A stretch of 5,971 bases of DNA from Candidatus Omnitrophota bacterium (GCA_016206995.1 JACQQN010000102.1:1-5971), one strand, 5' to 3'; counted from the stretch's first letter, positions 1-5,971 are shown. Made by a program: numbers and translations. Notes: a model not told the origin generated them from the sequence alone.

Positions 1-90
1 AAGGGTGTGGCCTATAACGCAAAGGCAGACAAAGAGTCATGGGAGACCATGAAAGCATTTTTAAATAAAGTTTTTGAGGCGCAGGCATAA
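1..90 (+). CDS. Dienelactone hydrolase family protein, C-terminal fragment (partial)
   Basis: An open frame enters from the left edge and ends at TAA (88-90), giving 29 residues that begin KGVAYNAKADKESWETM and end NKVFEAQA. The pattern of a small loop with G-x-A-Y-N, then an Ala/Lys stretch, then a Trp-containing final helix rich in Lys and Phe matches the extreme C-terminus of dienelactone hydrolase family alpha/beta hydrolases. There the segment follows the catalytic His as a final amphipathic helix. The catalytic Cys/Ser, Asp and His would lie upstream, outside the window, so activity and substrate cannot be judged. There is no signal or membrane segment in the visible part. The gene is 68 bases upstream of the NlpC/P60 gene on the same strand. 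The family call rests on a short tail only; another alpha/beta hydrolase is possible. Confidence 0.5.
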   Translation, partial: KGVAYNAKADKESWETMKAFLNKVFEAQA

Positions 91-107
91 CCCTGTTTCT
101 AACGGGG
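91..107 (+). terminator. Small hairpin immediately after the first stop codon
   Basis: CCCTGTT (91-97), loop TCT and AACGGGG (101-107) form a 7-bp stem with one T-G pair, starting on the base after the TAA. No T-run follows directly; the nearest one (122-126) is 14 bases away. It could be a weak terminator or a 3'-end stabilising hairpin, or the two flanking genes could be co-transcribed through it. Confidence 0.3.
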
Positions 108-148
108 TAAAGCAAATTCAATTTTTGTCGAAAAACTAGAAACAAAAT

Positions 149-155
149 AGAAGGA
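149..155 (+). promoter_or_regulatory. Ribosome binding site of the NlpC/P60 gene
   Basis: AGAAGGA lies 3 bases before the ATG at 159, a short but usable spacing. It supports this start, which is also the one that places a signal peptide at the N-terminus. Confidence 0.65.
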
Positions 156-158
156 TTT

Positions 159-1538
159 ATGAAAAGAAAATTAGCCGCACTACTTATTATTTTATTTTTC
201 AGTATTTCAAGTCATGTCTTAGCCGAGGATGACGAGGCTCTTCCACCGCTTCCAAAAGGTCCGCTTCTTTTAACAAGCGCCCGGCCTGAAATGTTGAATG
301 CTGCTTATTGGATCGCGAAACTTCCCGATCCCAATCGTGTTTTGAAGACACTGAAAGAAATGGAAATATTTAATGAAGAAATTGACGCAATGGTGAATGA
401 AAATGTCAATGTGTTCAAAATGGGAACCCATGCAAGTGGAATTCAAATTAAGAATCAAATTCAACTTGAGTACGATACGCTTGCCGGACGAAAACTTCTC
501 GATTCACAGGACAAAGCAGTTCCTAAAAGTTACTTTGAAGAAAATGTAAAGCCAATTTTGGATTTAGACAAAATTGGAAAAGGAATTGTTTTAAAATGGG
601 CCGCCGCAACGAGAGCTAGCTCTGTCCGGGCGCTTCCTACAACCATGAAAATGATTGAAGGGCCTGGTGACACGGAATTTGATCAGTTGCAATATACGCT
701 CATCAAACTCTGGACACCGGTTGCCATTTACCATATGACAACCGACAGCAAATGGTATTACATCCAAGCGCCTTACGTACGTGGCTGGGTGCTCGCGAAA
801 GACATCGCTATTTTTGATGGTATGGACGCGCTCAAAGAAAAAGCAAAATCTGAATTGTTTTTGGCGGTGACAGGCGAAAGCGTTCCCGTTTTTTCGGATG
901 CGGCACTGACCGCGCGGCTTCAAAAACCAACCATGGGAACTGTAATTCCGCTCGCCGAAAAAGGTACAAGTGTTTACACGGTTTGGATGCCATCACGTGG
1001 AGAAGGTGGCCGAGTTGCATTGAGCAAAGGTTACATCAGCAAAGAGAGCGATGTTCGAGAGGGTTTCCCGCCGTATACACAAGCAAACGTCATTCGTCAG
1101 GCGTTTAAATTACTTGGTGCTCGTTACGGTTGGGGCGGCATGTACAACGGCCGAGATTGTTCCGGATTTACGCACGATGTTTTTTTAAGCATGGGTGTTT
1201 TTATGCCACGCGATTCAAAAAGGCAGCCTTACGCAGGAACCCAACTAGGGCACTACGAGCCTTATGAAGGAGCAGAACAAAAGGCAGCAGCTCTCCGCAC
1301 CGCAACACCCGGCATCACGCTCATGCGAATGCCGCTTCATATCATGATTTATCTGGGTGAAGAAAATGACCACTTTTACGCGATTCATTCTACTTGGGCC
1401 GAGCGGGTTGGTCAGGATCCGGTTGCCGATGAAAAACGCAGGATCAATCAAGTTGTGATGACTGATCTTGGGCTGAATGGCAATTCCTACCTTGGTGGTC
1501 TCTTCGACCGTATCATCCAAATCACTGAAGTAAATTAA
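159..1538 (+). CDS. Secreted SH3-NlpC/P60 family peptidoglycan endopeptidase
   Basis: This complete 459-residue protein is a probable cell-wall cysteine peptidase. Known members with this layout, such as the Desulfovibrio gamma-D-glutamyl-L-diamino acid endopeptidase, cut stem peptides. A signal peptide is clear: MKRK, then a hydrophobic run to residue 18, then VLA before a probable cut after Ala22. Residues about 30-140 fit the N-terminal stabilising domain. Residues about 145-220 fit a first bacterial SH3 domain (KWAAATRAS at 146-154, GWVLAKD at 209-215). Residues about 232-300 fit a second SH3 domain (KGYIS at 290-294). The catalytic domain starts near residue 309 and carries GWGG, then RDCSGF with nucleophile Cys334, His394 in PLHIMIYLG, and His410 in FYAIHSTWA as the third polar residue. 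Cys334 is the only cysteine I find. No membrane anchor follows the signal, so the product is probably periplasmic. The gene is followed by a strong stem-loop. The family call is firm; the exact bond cleaved is inferred. Confidence 0.92.
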   Translation: MKRKLAALLIILFFSISSHVLAEDDEALPPLPKGPLLLTSARPEMLNAAYWIAKLPDPNRVLKTLKEMEIFNEEIDAMVNENVNVFKMGTHASGIQIKNQIQLEYDTLAGRKLLDSQDKAVPKSYFEENVKPILDLDKIGKGIVLKWAAATRASSVRALPTTMKMIEGPGDTEFDQLQYTLIKLWTPVAIYHMTTDSKWYYIQAPYVRGWVLAKDIAIFDGMDALKEKAKSELFLAVTGESVPVFSDAALTARLQKPTMGTVIPLAEKGTSVYTVWMPSRGEGGRVALSKGYISKESDVREGFPPYTQANVIRQAFKLLGARYGWGGMYNGRDCSGFTHDVFLSMGVFMPRDSKRQPYAGTQLGHYEPYEGAEQKAAALRTATPGITLMRMPLHIMIYLGEENDHFYAIHSTWAERVGQDPVADEKRRINQVVMTDLGLNGNSYLGGLFDRIIQITEVN

Positions 1539-1549
1539 GCCAGTCTTGT

Positions 1550-1593
1550 GTCTTGAGACTTATTGAGTGAGAGTTAAATAAGGTTCTCAAGAC
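1550..1593 (+). terminator. Strong stem-loop downstream of the NlpC/P60 gene (probable terminator)
   Basis: GTCTTGAGACTTATT (1550-1564) pairs with AATAAG (1577-1582) plus TCTCAAGAC (1585-1593). This makes 15 base pairs, with a two-base bulge (1583-1584) and a 12-base loop. It begins 11 bases after the stop codon. Only TT follows the stem, so it lacks the long U-tract of a classical intrinsic terminator. It could instead protect the mRNA 3' end. Its position fits the end of the NlpC/P60 transcript. Confidence 0.55.
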
Positions 1594-1674
1594 TTAAACT
1601 TAAAAACTCAAACAATGTTCCTCCATTTCTCCTCCTTATAATAACCGGTAATTCTACTTTCTTAACCATTTATA

Positions 1675-1703
1675 TTGACTTTATAAACATGTAGAGTTAC
1701 ACT
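1675..1703 (+). promoter_or_regulatory. Probable sigma-70-type promoter of the giant gene
   Basis: TTGACT (1675-1680; 5 of 6 to TTGACA) and TACACT (1698-1703; 4 of 6 to TATAAT) are separated by 17 bases, the optimal spacing. An AT-rich stretch lies upstream. Transcription would start near 1710, leaving a leader of about 34 bases that includes the Shine-Dalgarno site. It lies after the stem-loop, so the giant gene probably has its own transcript. Confidence 0.55.
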
Positions 1704-1725
1704 TTTTTTACCTAATATTCCTGTC

Positions 1726-1732
1726 AAGGAGG
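1726..1732 (+). promoter_or_regulatory. Ribosome binding site of the giant gene
   Basis: AAGGAGG is a full-strength Shine-Dalgarno sequence 11 bases before the ATG at 1744. It fixes the start of the large open frame, and the resulting N-terminus looks like a signal peptide. Confidence 0.75.
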
Positions 1733-1743
1733 CAAGATTTTTA

Positions 1744-4700
1744 ATGAAGTTTCCTTCAAAGGCCAGCCGAGTAATTTCAACATTTCTTCTCGGTATTTTC
1801 TGCTTTTCAAGCGTCGTTACGCCAAGTGATGCACCCATCATTGCGTCATTTTTTGAGCACTCAATCACGCCATCACTCAATCGTCCTAAGGCCGCGATGG
1901 CTGGTGATATTCGTTCCGAATTAAGGGAGCGTTTGGGTTTACCAGAATTTCCCACAGCCGGCAAAGTTTCCACCTCAGAACCCCGACTGATTATTGATGA
2001 CCTTTTAAAACAATCCACCCCGCGCTCTGAACTTAGAAGCAGAAGATCAGATCGATCAAAAAGGACAGAAGCGCAGACACCAAGGATTCGTCAGGCAGTT
2101 GGGCAGCATCAACCAAACCGGAAAATTGTTACTAATAGGCAAGCCTTATGGATTGGAATTCCTTTGTTTATTGTTATGGTTTTGGGAATCGGAAATTGGA
2201 TTAGAGCGAGATATTTTGGAAAAGAATCTACCGCAAGCCAGAGTTTGATAGCACCAAAAATTGCTAACGGATGGCCATCTACCCATGCGATTCCAAAAGT
2301 CTTTCCCTACCAAAGTGTTCCTTTTCAAACGCCTGCCACTGGCCATGGCAATGGTCCACCGGAATTAGAGCAGGTGACAATGAGCGAATCGCCTGAAATC
2401 AAGAATAAACTTGAGCAATTCAAGTCTTACTTTGCACAAGCTATGGATGTTATGACGAAGCAGAACATGAAGGTCGATTTACGTTCTGTAAGAGATTTTG
2501 CCAAAACAATCAATCCTAATTTCACGACTCGTCTCACCGATCAACAACTTGCGCATGCCTGGCAGGCGGAATCCCTTCAATTCCTTTTGGAATTGAATCA
2601 GCAGATTTTTTTACCAAGTGGTGAATTTGTAGATTTTGATTACAGTAGTAATGGCATTGCACAGTGGAAAGTTGCGGAGGGATCGTGGAAGTCGAACCTT
2701 TACTTAGGTTCAGTGATTTGGGAATCTGAAGGGCAATGGATGATGCAAAGTGAGCGTACCAAAGCTAACGATGCGTCTGCAGATGGCCGATTCATGCTGC
2801 TTGATTCAAAAGCAATCGAAGGTAAAGCAAAAGCAGAATACAACGATTTAATGTCAAATCCAGCTTTCGCGACTTCTTCTTTGCCGCTTCCACATGAAAT
2901 AAGATCTCTTATTTTAAAAACCCCAATTTCGGAAGAAGAGTATGTTCAATTATATAAGGCTTTGGTGTATCAGCATGAGAAACAGCACACAAAAGATTAT
3001 GCTTTTGCGGAACTTTGGTATGGGGAAGATTTAAGAAACGATGTTGCACGAGATTTCAAACTGGTTGAAAGTATTCTGAAACCAGACTCATTTTTACGAG
3101 GTGGGGAGTGGCCACGAAATACTAGTTGGTCAGTAGATAATTTATTCCAAGCCGTTCCAATCAAAGAATTTTCAGGACCGTTGGTTGGAACAATAACTGT
3201 GATGGATCAATATTTTGCTTCCGGGAAACCAGAGGATGCCTATCTTGCTTTTTTATATCTCTTAAGAGATATGAATAGTTACCTGGTTCACCTGCAAAGG
3301 GCACCAAACCTTTCGGACATGATGAAAAGCTACTATCAGGCTGGAACATACTTTCTCAAGAGTTTGATCCGAACAAAGTGGTATCGGGCGATTGACACGG
3401 GTTCTGGTGTGATTGAGTGGTCAGACGTTTTGCAACGTCTTGAAAAAGAAGGTGGGGCTTGGGAAAAAGCAAAAAGTGCTCGTGACGTCCTTCAGGAAAT
3501 TTATGAAATGCATTTCTGGTCCGATAGTGATCGGCAGTATTTTCTGACTCATCGCGGATCTCAACCAGATCCAGCGAACCGGTCTGAGCTGCGTGGAGGA
3601 AGATCAACCAGTAAGAGACAGCGGAAGCAAAATGAAAATCGTCAAACAGGAAAAATTGGCTTACAAACGTCTGAGAAGCAACTGATCACAAGACGCACTA
3701 GTTTTAGGTGGATTGCTGGAGGGATTGCTGGTGCGATTGGTGGCGGTTTCTTGCTTAAGAGGATTTTTGAGTTCTCACGTTTTAAGAGTGGTTATTTTTA
3801 TGTTGTTTTTCAAGCCCATTCCACGGAAGAAGATCTGAATCAAATTCAACCTATTCTGAATGAAATTATAAAGCATACCCATCGAGATCAAAATCGAAAC
3901 AACAACCCAGAATTATTTGTCATTCGAGAATATTTGCTGCCCGCACAGGATATTTATGCACAACTACCTCCATGGTTTTTGCGGCGGGTCTCGTGGCCCA
4001 TCGAAGCTTTTACCAATCCGATTCACAAGCCAGTTTTGAAGGCAGCCTATGACCGAACGGTTCAGATGGAGAAAGAATTTTATGCTGCTGATGATTATGC
4101 GCCGAATGATGCCCGCTATAAAATAAGGTCACTATTATTTCAACGAAATCCAAATGAGAATAGATTTGCAAGTGCCCTGACGCTTTGGAATGGTAAAAAC
4201 GGAGTCCGAGAAAGACGTACGGAGCTTGATTTTGAAACCTGGTACGACATAATTGCAGGTTGGCAGCTAAACCATAAAGCTGACAAAGCGCTTGTCGAAG
4301 GCAGAATGGATGACTTTTTCCGGGAGTATCAAGCGATAGAAAAATTGCTTTCAAGGACAAAGAGTTTACGCGACCAAATGGCTCGGCAACAAGCACTTGA
4401 TATCTTAAGAGCCAATTCCAATGCTAATGTTGTTTACGTTGTTGGATTTAATCATCGAAGCAATCGGGATTTATTAATGGAGGGAATAGAAAAGGGCAAC
4501 GTTTATGATTTGCAGTCGGATTTAACTCAACCCATTGATGCTGAGGAGACTCTCGGATCCCACTATAAGAATGGGATCCCAATGACGAAACAAGAAGAGC
4601 GTGATTTGCTCGCAAAATCTTTTTTATTAGGTGCCTTTTCTCGTTCTCAACCAAATGACTGGACATCTGCACGTCTCACCCAAGAAACTCAGAAAATATT

Positions 4701-5971
4701 CCGAACCATAGAGGAAAAAGGGCTTAGGCCTTCAGAGGTTCTGGAAAAATTGGGAGAAGCGTTAAGAAAACAAACGGCAAGTTCCCAACCTATTGCTTTT
4801 CAAAGGCGCGCGATTGTCAATTTGCTTCATCAGTTTGGCTGGATGTCTGATGACGTGTTTAACCAGTTATCTCGTTCCGAGTTGCGAGGCCAGGGACTTC
4901 AAGTTCCGGGCCGAGTGCCGAAAACTGATGTTTTCAATCGGGAAGTAAATTTGTCGGAACCGTCTGCTCTGAAGTCTGAACTGCGGGAATTAAACGTTAA
5001 GCATTTAACAGGAAAGTGGAAGAAACGATTTGAAACTGTTGCGCGAGTGATCTTAGCAGTTTTATTGCTGTCTAGTATAACGGGTACGCCCGGTTGCGGT
5101 ACTCAGCTGATTGATGCCATTTGGGGAAATGCGCATGTAGCCGATTTAGAATCATTTCCAGAAGAGTTACTCCTTCAGTTAATGAATGAGAGCCAAGTTC
5201 CGTATCCGGAGTTTATAGAAACCGACCGAGACGCACCTGAATTTATTGGAATCATTCCCGAAGTACGTACGCGCTTTAAGACCGCGCTCGATCGCTTGAA
5301 AGTAGAAAGTCCTCGTTGGTATCAATATGTTCTTCAACATCTCCGTTTGATTAAGTTTTCTCTGGTGCCGAATTCCTTTTTTACCTTGTTTGGCGAACTG
5401 AATGTTGACCAACTCTATTTCTTATCACAGGATTTTCTTTCAGATCCAGATTCACTCAAAACCATTCTTGTTCATGAGTCGGGGCACGGCGATCCCGATC
5501 AGGCGGCTTGGGTTGAAGAACAAATGAGTCGGCTTGCATCAATATTAGGTTCTCAGATTTTAGAGAACCAGGCGGTGCGCCGCGCCTTAATGGAATTTCA
5601 TTCAGATGTTCAAGAAGCAAGAGTTGCGTTTGACGTGGCTTTTCAACAATTCCGTGATTTAACACCAGAATCTAGAATGGCGATGGCAGTAATTGCGTAT
5701 GAGGATACCATAGACCAAGCTTTTTTCGAATTGACTCGACTCGGGGAAGGTGCACATTATGATATTCGTCGTGTTCTTGGAGGAGGTTTTCAAAGCGGAG
5801 AAACTCAATTCATTGATTCGTTCACTCGTTTTAATGCAACTCATTCCCCTTTTCATATTTTCGGTTCTTCTCAATGGATTAGATTAAATTTAGCCTCTAA
5901 GTTGTTTCACATCAATACGCTCGAGCAAACTGCAGATGGAAACCGGATTCACACCAGACAGATCCCACTTC
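1744..5971 (+). CDS. Giant multi-module secreted or membrane protein with two HExxH motifs and SELR repeats (3' end outside window)
   Basis: The frame is open for 1,409 codons and runs off the right edge, so the full length is unknown. The start is set by AAGGAGG and by a signal-like N-terminus (basic residues, hydrophobic run at about 10-25, then small residues to Ala30). Seen in order: RSELR at 57-61 and 94-98; an Arg/Lys-rich linker; a hydrophobic segment at 134-153; a domain with HEKQH at 411-415; RSELR at 613-617; a very basic linker; a Gly-rich hydrophobic segment at 656-671; a domain resembling TraB/ChaN/TIKI-type hydrolases (680-910); RSELR at 1044-1048; KSELR at 1077-1081; a hydrophobic, lipoprotein-signal-like segment at 1100-1118; and a domain with HESGH at 1244-1248. 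HExxH is the classical zinc-peptidase motif, so two units may be metallopeptidases. I find only two cysteines, Cys20 and Cys1118. I do not recognise the whole protein. Three units each preceded by their own membrane segment suggest a polyprotein or a fusion of once separate envelope proteins. No frameshift or internal stop was seen. Confidence 0.85.
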   Translation, partial: MKFPSKASRVISTFLLGIFCFSSVVTPSDAPIIASFFEHSITPSLNRPKAAMAGDIRSELRERLGLPEFPTAGKVSTSEPRLIIDDLLKQSTPRSELRSRRSDRSKRTEAQTPRIRQAVGQHQPNRKIVTNRQALWIGIPLFIVMVLGIGNWIRARYFGKESTASQSLIAPKIANGWPSTHAIPKVFPYQSVPFQTPATGHGNGPPELEQVTMSESPEIKNKLEQFKSYFAQAMDVMTKQNMKVDLRSVRDFAKTINPNFTTRLTDQQLAHAWQAESLQFLLELNQQIFLPSGEFVDFDYSSNGIAQWKVAEGSWKSNLYLGSVIWESEGQWMMQSERTKANDASADGRFMLLDSKAIEGKAKAEYNDLMSNPAFATSSLPLPHEIRSLILKTPISEEEYVQLYKALVYQHEKQHTKDYAFAELWYGEDLRNDVARDFKLVESILKPDSFLRGGEWPRNTSWSVDNLFQAVPIKEFSGPLVGTITVMDQYFASGKPEDAYLAFLYLLRDMNSYLVHLQRAPNLSDMMKSYYQAGTYFLKSLIRTKWYRAIDTGSGVIEWSDVLQRLEKEGGAWEKAKSARDVLQEIYEMHFWSDSDRQYFLTHRGSQPDPANRSELRGGRSTSKRQRKQNENRQTGKIGLQTSEKQLITRRTSFRWIAGGIAGAIGGGFLLKRIFEFSRFKSGYFYVVFQAHSTEEDLNQIQPILNEIIKHTHRDQNRNNNPELFVIREYLLPAQDIYAQLPPWFLRRVSWPIEAFTNPIHKPVLKAAYDRTVQMEKEFYAADDYAPNDARYKIRSLLFQRNPNENRFASALTLWNGKNGVRERRTELDFETWYDIIAGWQLNHKADKALVEGRMDDFFREYQAIEKLLSRTKSLRDQMARQQALDILRANSNANVVYVVGFNHRSNRDLLMEGIEKGNVYDLQSDLTQPIDAEETLGSHYKNGIPMTKQEERDLLAKSFLLGAFSRSQPNDWTSARLTQETQKIFRTIEEKGLRPSEVLEKLGEALRKQTASSQPIAFQRRAIVNLLHQFGWMSDDVFNQLSRSELRGQGLQVPGRVPKTDVFNREVNLSEPSALKSELRELNVKHLTGKWKKRFETVARVILAVLLLSSITGTPGCGTQLIDAIWGNAHVADLESFPEELLLQLMNESQVPYPEFIETDRDAPEFIGIIPEVRTRFKTALDRLKVESPRWYQYVLQHLRLIKFSLVPNSFFTLFGELNVDQLYFLSQDFLSDPDSLKTILVHESGHGDPDQAAWVEEQMSRLASILGSQILENQAVRRALMEFHSDVQEARVAFDVAFQQFRDLTPESRMAMAVIAYEDTIDQAFFELTRLGEGAHYDIRRVLGGGFQSGETQFIDSFTRFNATHSPFHIFGSSQWIRLNLASKLFHINTLEQTADGNRIHTRQIPL
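1912..1926 (+). repeat. RSELR motif, copy 1 (residues 57-61)
   Basis: Encoded CGT TCC GAA TTA AGG, in the context GDIRSELRERLG. It lies in the N-terminal region after the signal-like segment. Unlike the other exact copies, it sits in a helical-looking, less linker-like context, so it may be the least typical copy. Confidence 0.6.
2023..2037 (+). repeat. RSELR motif, copy 2 (residues 94-98)
   Basis: Encoded CGC TCT GAA CTT AGA, in the context TPRSELRSRRSDRSKR. It starts a linker of about 36 polar, strongly basic residues that leads into the hydrophobic segment at 134-153. Confidence 0.75.
2038..3579 (+). other. Module 1 of the giant protein: basic linker, membrane segment, putative zincin domain
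   Basis: Residues 99-612. The linker carries RSRRSDRSKR and then the hydrophobic segment WIGIPLFIVMVLGIGNWI (136-153), followed by RAR. A Pro/Gly-rich stretch precedes a folded region from about residue 205. The key motif is YQHEKQHTKDYAFAE: His411 and His415 would bind zinc and Glu412 would be the general base. Glu423 or Glu428 are possible third ligands, but this is not established. I do not recognise a named peptidase family, and the motif alone can arise by chance, so protease activity is an inference. Confidence 0.5.
3255..3272. repeat. Perfect 18-bp palindrome inside the giant gene
   Basis: ATATCTCTTAAGAGATAT is a perfect palindrome coding for the middle of FLYLLRDMN. It may be chance, or a site bound by a dimeric protein; nothing nearby supports a regulatory role. 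Confidence 0.4.
3580..3594 (+). repeat. RSELR motif, copy 3 (residues 613-617)
   Basis: Encoded CGG TCT GAG CTG CGT, in the context PANRSELRGGRSTSKRQRK. It follows module 1 directly. It begins a linker of about 38 very basic residues before the hydrophobic segment at 656-671, repeating the arrangement of copy 2. Confidence 0.75.
3595..4872 (+). other. Module 2 of the giant protein: basic linker, membrane segment, TraB/ChaN/TIKI-like domain
   Basis: Residues 618-1043. After the basic linker comes the segment WIAGGIAGAIGGGFLL (656-671), whose Gly pattern suits a packed membrane helix. The domain begins with the strand GYFYVVFQAHS (His692). It continues with ELFVIRE (Glu729) and a long helical middle, then SLRDQMARQQALDIL (Arg876), and ends in NVVYVVGFNH (Gly901, His904). 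An N-terminal strand ending in His, a later strand ending in Glu, an R-D-x-M-A helix and a final hydrophobic strand closing with G-x-x-H is the pattern of the TraB/PrgY, ChaN and TIKI hydrolase superfamily. These include metal-dependent peptidases and haem-binding proteins. The assignment comes from pattern recognition and needs a profile search. Confidence 0.45.
4873..4887 (+). repeat. RSELR motif, copy 4 (residues 1044-1048)
   Basis: Encoded CGT TCC GAG TTG CGA, in the context LSRSELRGQGLQVPGR. It lies at the end of module 2 and starts a polar linker of about 50 residues that contains the KSELR variant. Confidence 0.75.
4972..4986 (+). repeat. KSELR variant motif, copy 5 (residues 1077-1081)
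   Basis: Encoded AAG TCT GAA CTG CGG, in the context SALKSELRELN. The Arg to Lys change keeps the charge. It lies 18 residues before the hydrophobic segment that opens module 3. Confidence 0.55.
4987..5971 (+). other. Module 3 of the giant protein: lipoprotein-like signal segment and putative zincin domain (cut by window edge)
   Basis: Residues 1082 to at least 1409. GKWKKRFE is followed by the hydrophobic core ARVILAVLLLSSIT and then GTPGCG, much like a lipoprotein signal with Cys1118 as the acceptor. Position -3 is Thr rather than the usual Leu. Net charge changes from basic before the segment to acidic after it, which favours export of the C-terminal side. The domain carries TILVHESGHGDPD: His1244 and His1248 are probable zinc ligands and Glu1245 the catalytic base. 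Glu1284 and Glu1291, in EFHSDVQEARVAFD, are candidates for the third ligand. The HESGH motif after a hydrophobic helix is a more typical peptidase active-site helix than the one in module 1. Confidence 0.55.

Noticed and set aside
125..153. TTGTCG and TAGAAG as a promoter for the NlpC/P60 gene
   Set aside because: The -10 element would overlap the Shine-Dalgarno site, so transcription would begin at or after the start codon. Read-through from the upstream gene or an unrecognised promoter is more likely.
1662..2018. Minus-strand open frame of 118 codons spanning the promoter gap and the 5' end of the giant gene
   Set aside because: It overlaps the promoter, the Shine-Dalgarno site and the signal-like start of the + strand gene. 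It shows no recognisable domain and appears to be a shadow frame.
4010..4396. Minus-strand open frame of 128 codons, the longest on that strand
   Set aside because: It lies wholly opposite the continuous giant gene. Its residue make-up is not protein-like, and I see no convincing ribosome site. The other minus-strand frames under the two large genes were rejected for the same reason.
4555..4579. Inverted repeat GGATCCCA / TGGGATCC with a 9-base loop
   Set aside because: It is an 8-bp stem inside continuous coding sequence (GSHYKNGIP), with no T-run and no nearby gene end. It is probably chance.
5548..5569. Inverted repeat GGTTCTC / GAGAACC with an 8-base loop
   Set aside because: It is a 7-bp stem within the module 3 coding region, with no sign of a gene end or regulatory site.
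1744..5971. Mobile element, CRISPR array or phage origin for the repeated motifs
   Set aside because: The SELR copies are peptide repeats with differing codons and irregular spacing. There are no direct DNA repeats, terminal inverted repeats, transposase or integrase motifs.

Overview
The window reads as bacterial DNA of moderate GC with well-formed Shine-Dalgarno sites. All genes lie on the + strand: the tail of one gene, one complete gene, and the first 1,409 codons of a very large gene that leaves the window at the right edge. I infer an uncultured bacterium of the Omnitrophota (former OP3) type. That rests on the very large multidomain secreted protein and on the recurrent RSELR peptide, which I recall only from memory in proteins of such genomes. 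It is a weak taxonomic inference, and no rRNA or tRNA is present to test it.

Layout. Bases 1-90 encode the last 29 residues of a probable dienelactone hydrolase family protein, followed directly by a small hairpin. Bases 159-1538 encode a complete, secreted 459-residue SH3-NlpC/P60 peptidoglycan endopeptidase with its catalytic Cys and His residues visible. The 205-base gap that follows holds a strong stem-loop (1550-1593) and a good sigma-70-type promoter (1675-1703). A strong Shine-Dalgarno site at 1726-1732 then leads into the giant gene at 1744, which has no stop before the end of the window.

The giant protein is the notable content. After a signal-peptide-like N-terminus it shows the same plan three times: an S-E-L-R motif (RSELR or KSELR), a polar and mostly basic linker, one hydrophobic segment, then a folded domain. 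The first domain has an HExxH zinc-protease motif (HEKQH, residues 411-415). The second resembles the TraB/ChaN/TIKI-type hydrolase superfamily (ending in VVGFNH, residues 899-904). The third has another HExxH motif (HESGH, residues 1244-1248) and is cut by the window edge. The motif occurs four times exactly and once as KSELR. Every copy uses different synonymous codons, so the peptide is conserved rather than the DNA. The third hydrophobic segment resembles a complete lipoprotein signal ending in Cys1118, the only cysteine I find outside the N-terminal signal.

Working hypothesis (inference): the giant gene encodes a polyprotein-like chain of membrane-anchored hydrolases whose units are separated at SELR-marked linkers by processing or sorting. 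The adjacent secreted cell-wall hydrolase suggests an envelope-related neighbourhood, but the stem-loop and separate promoter imply that the two genes are transcribed independently.
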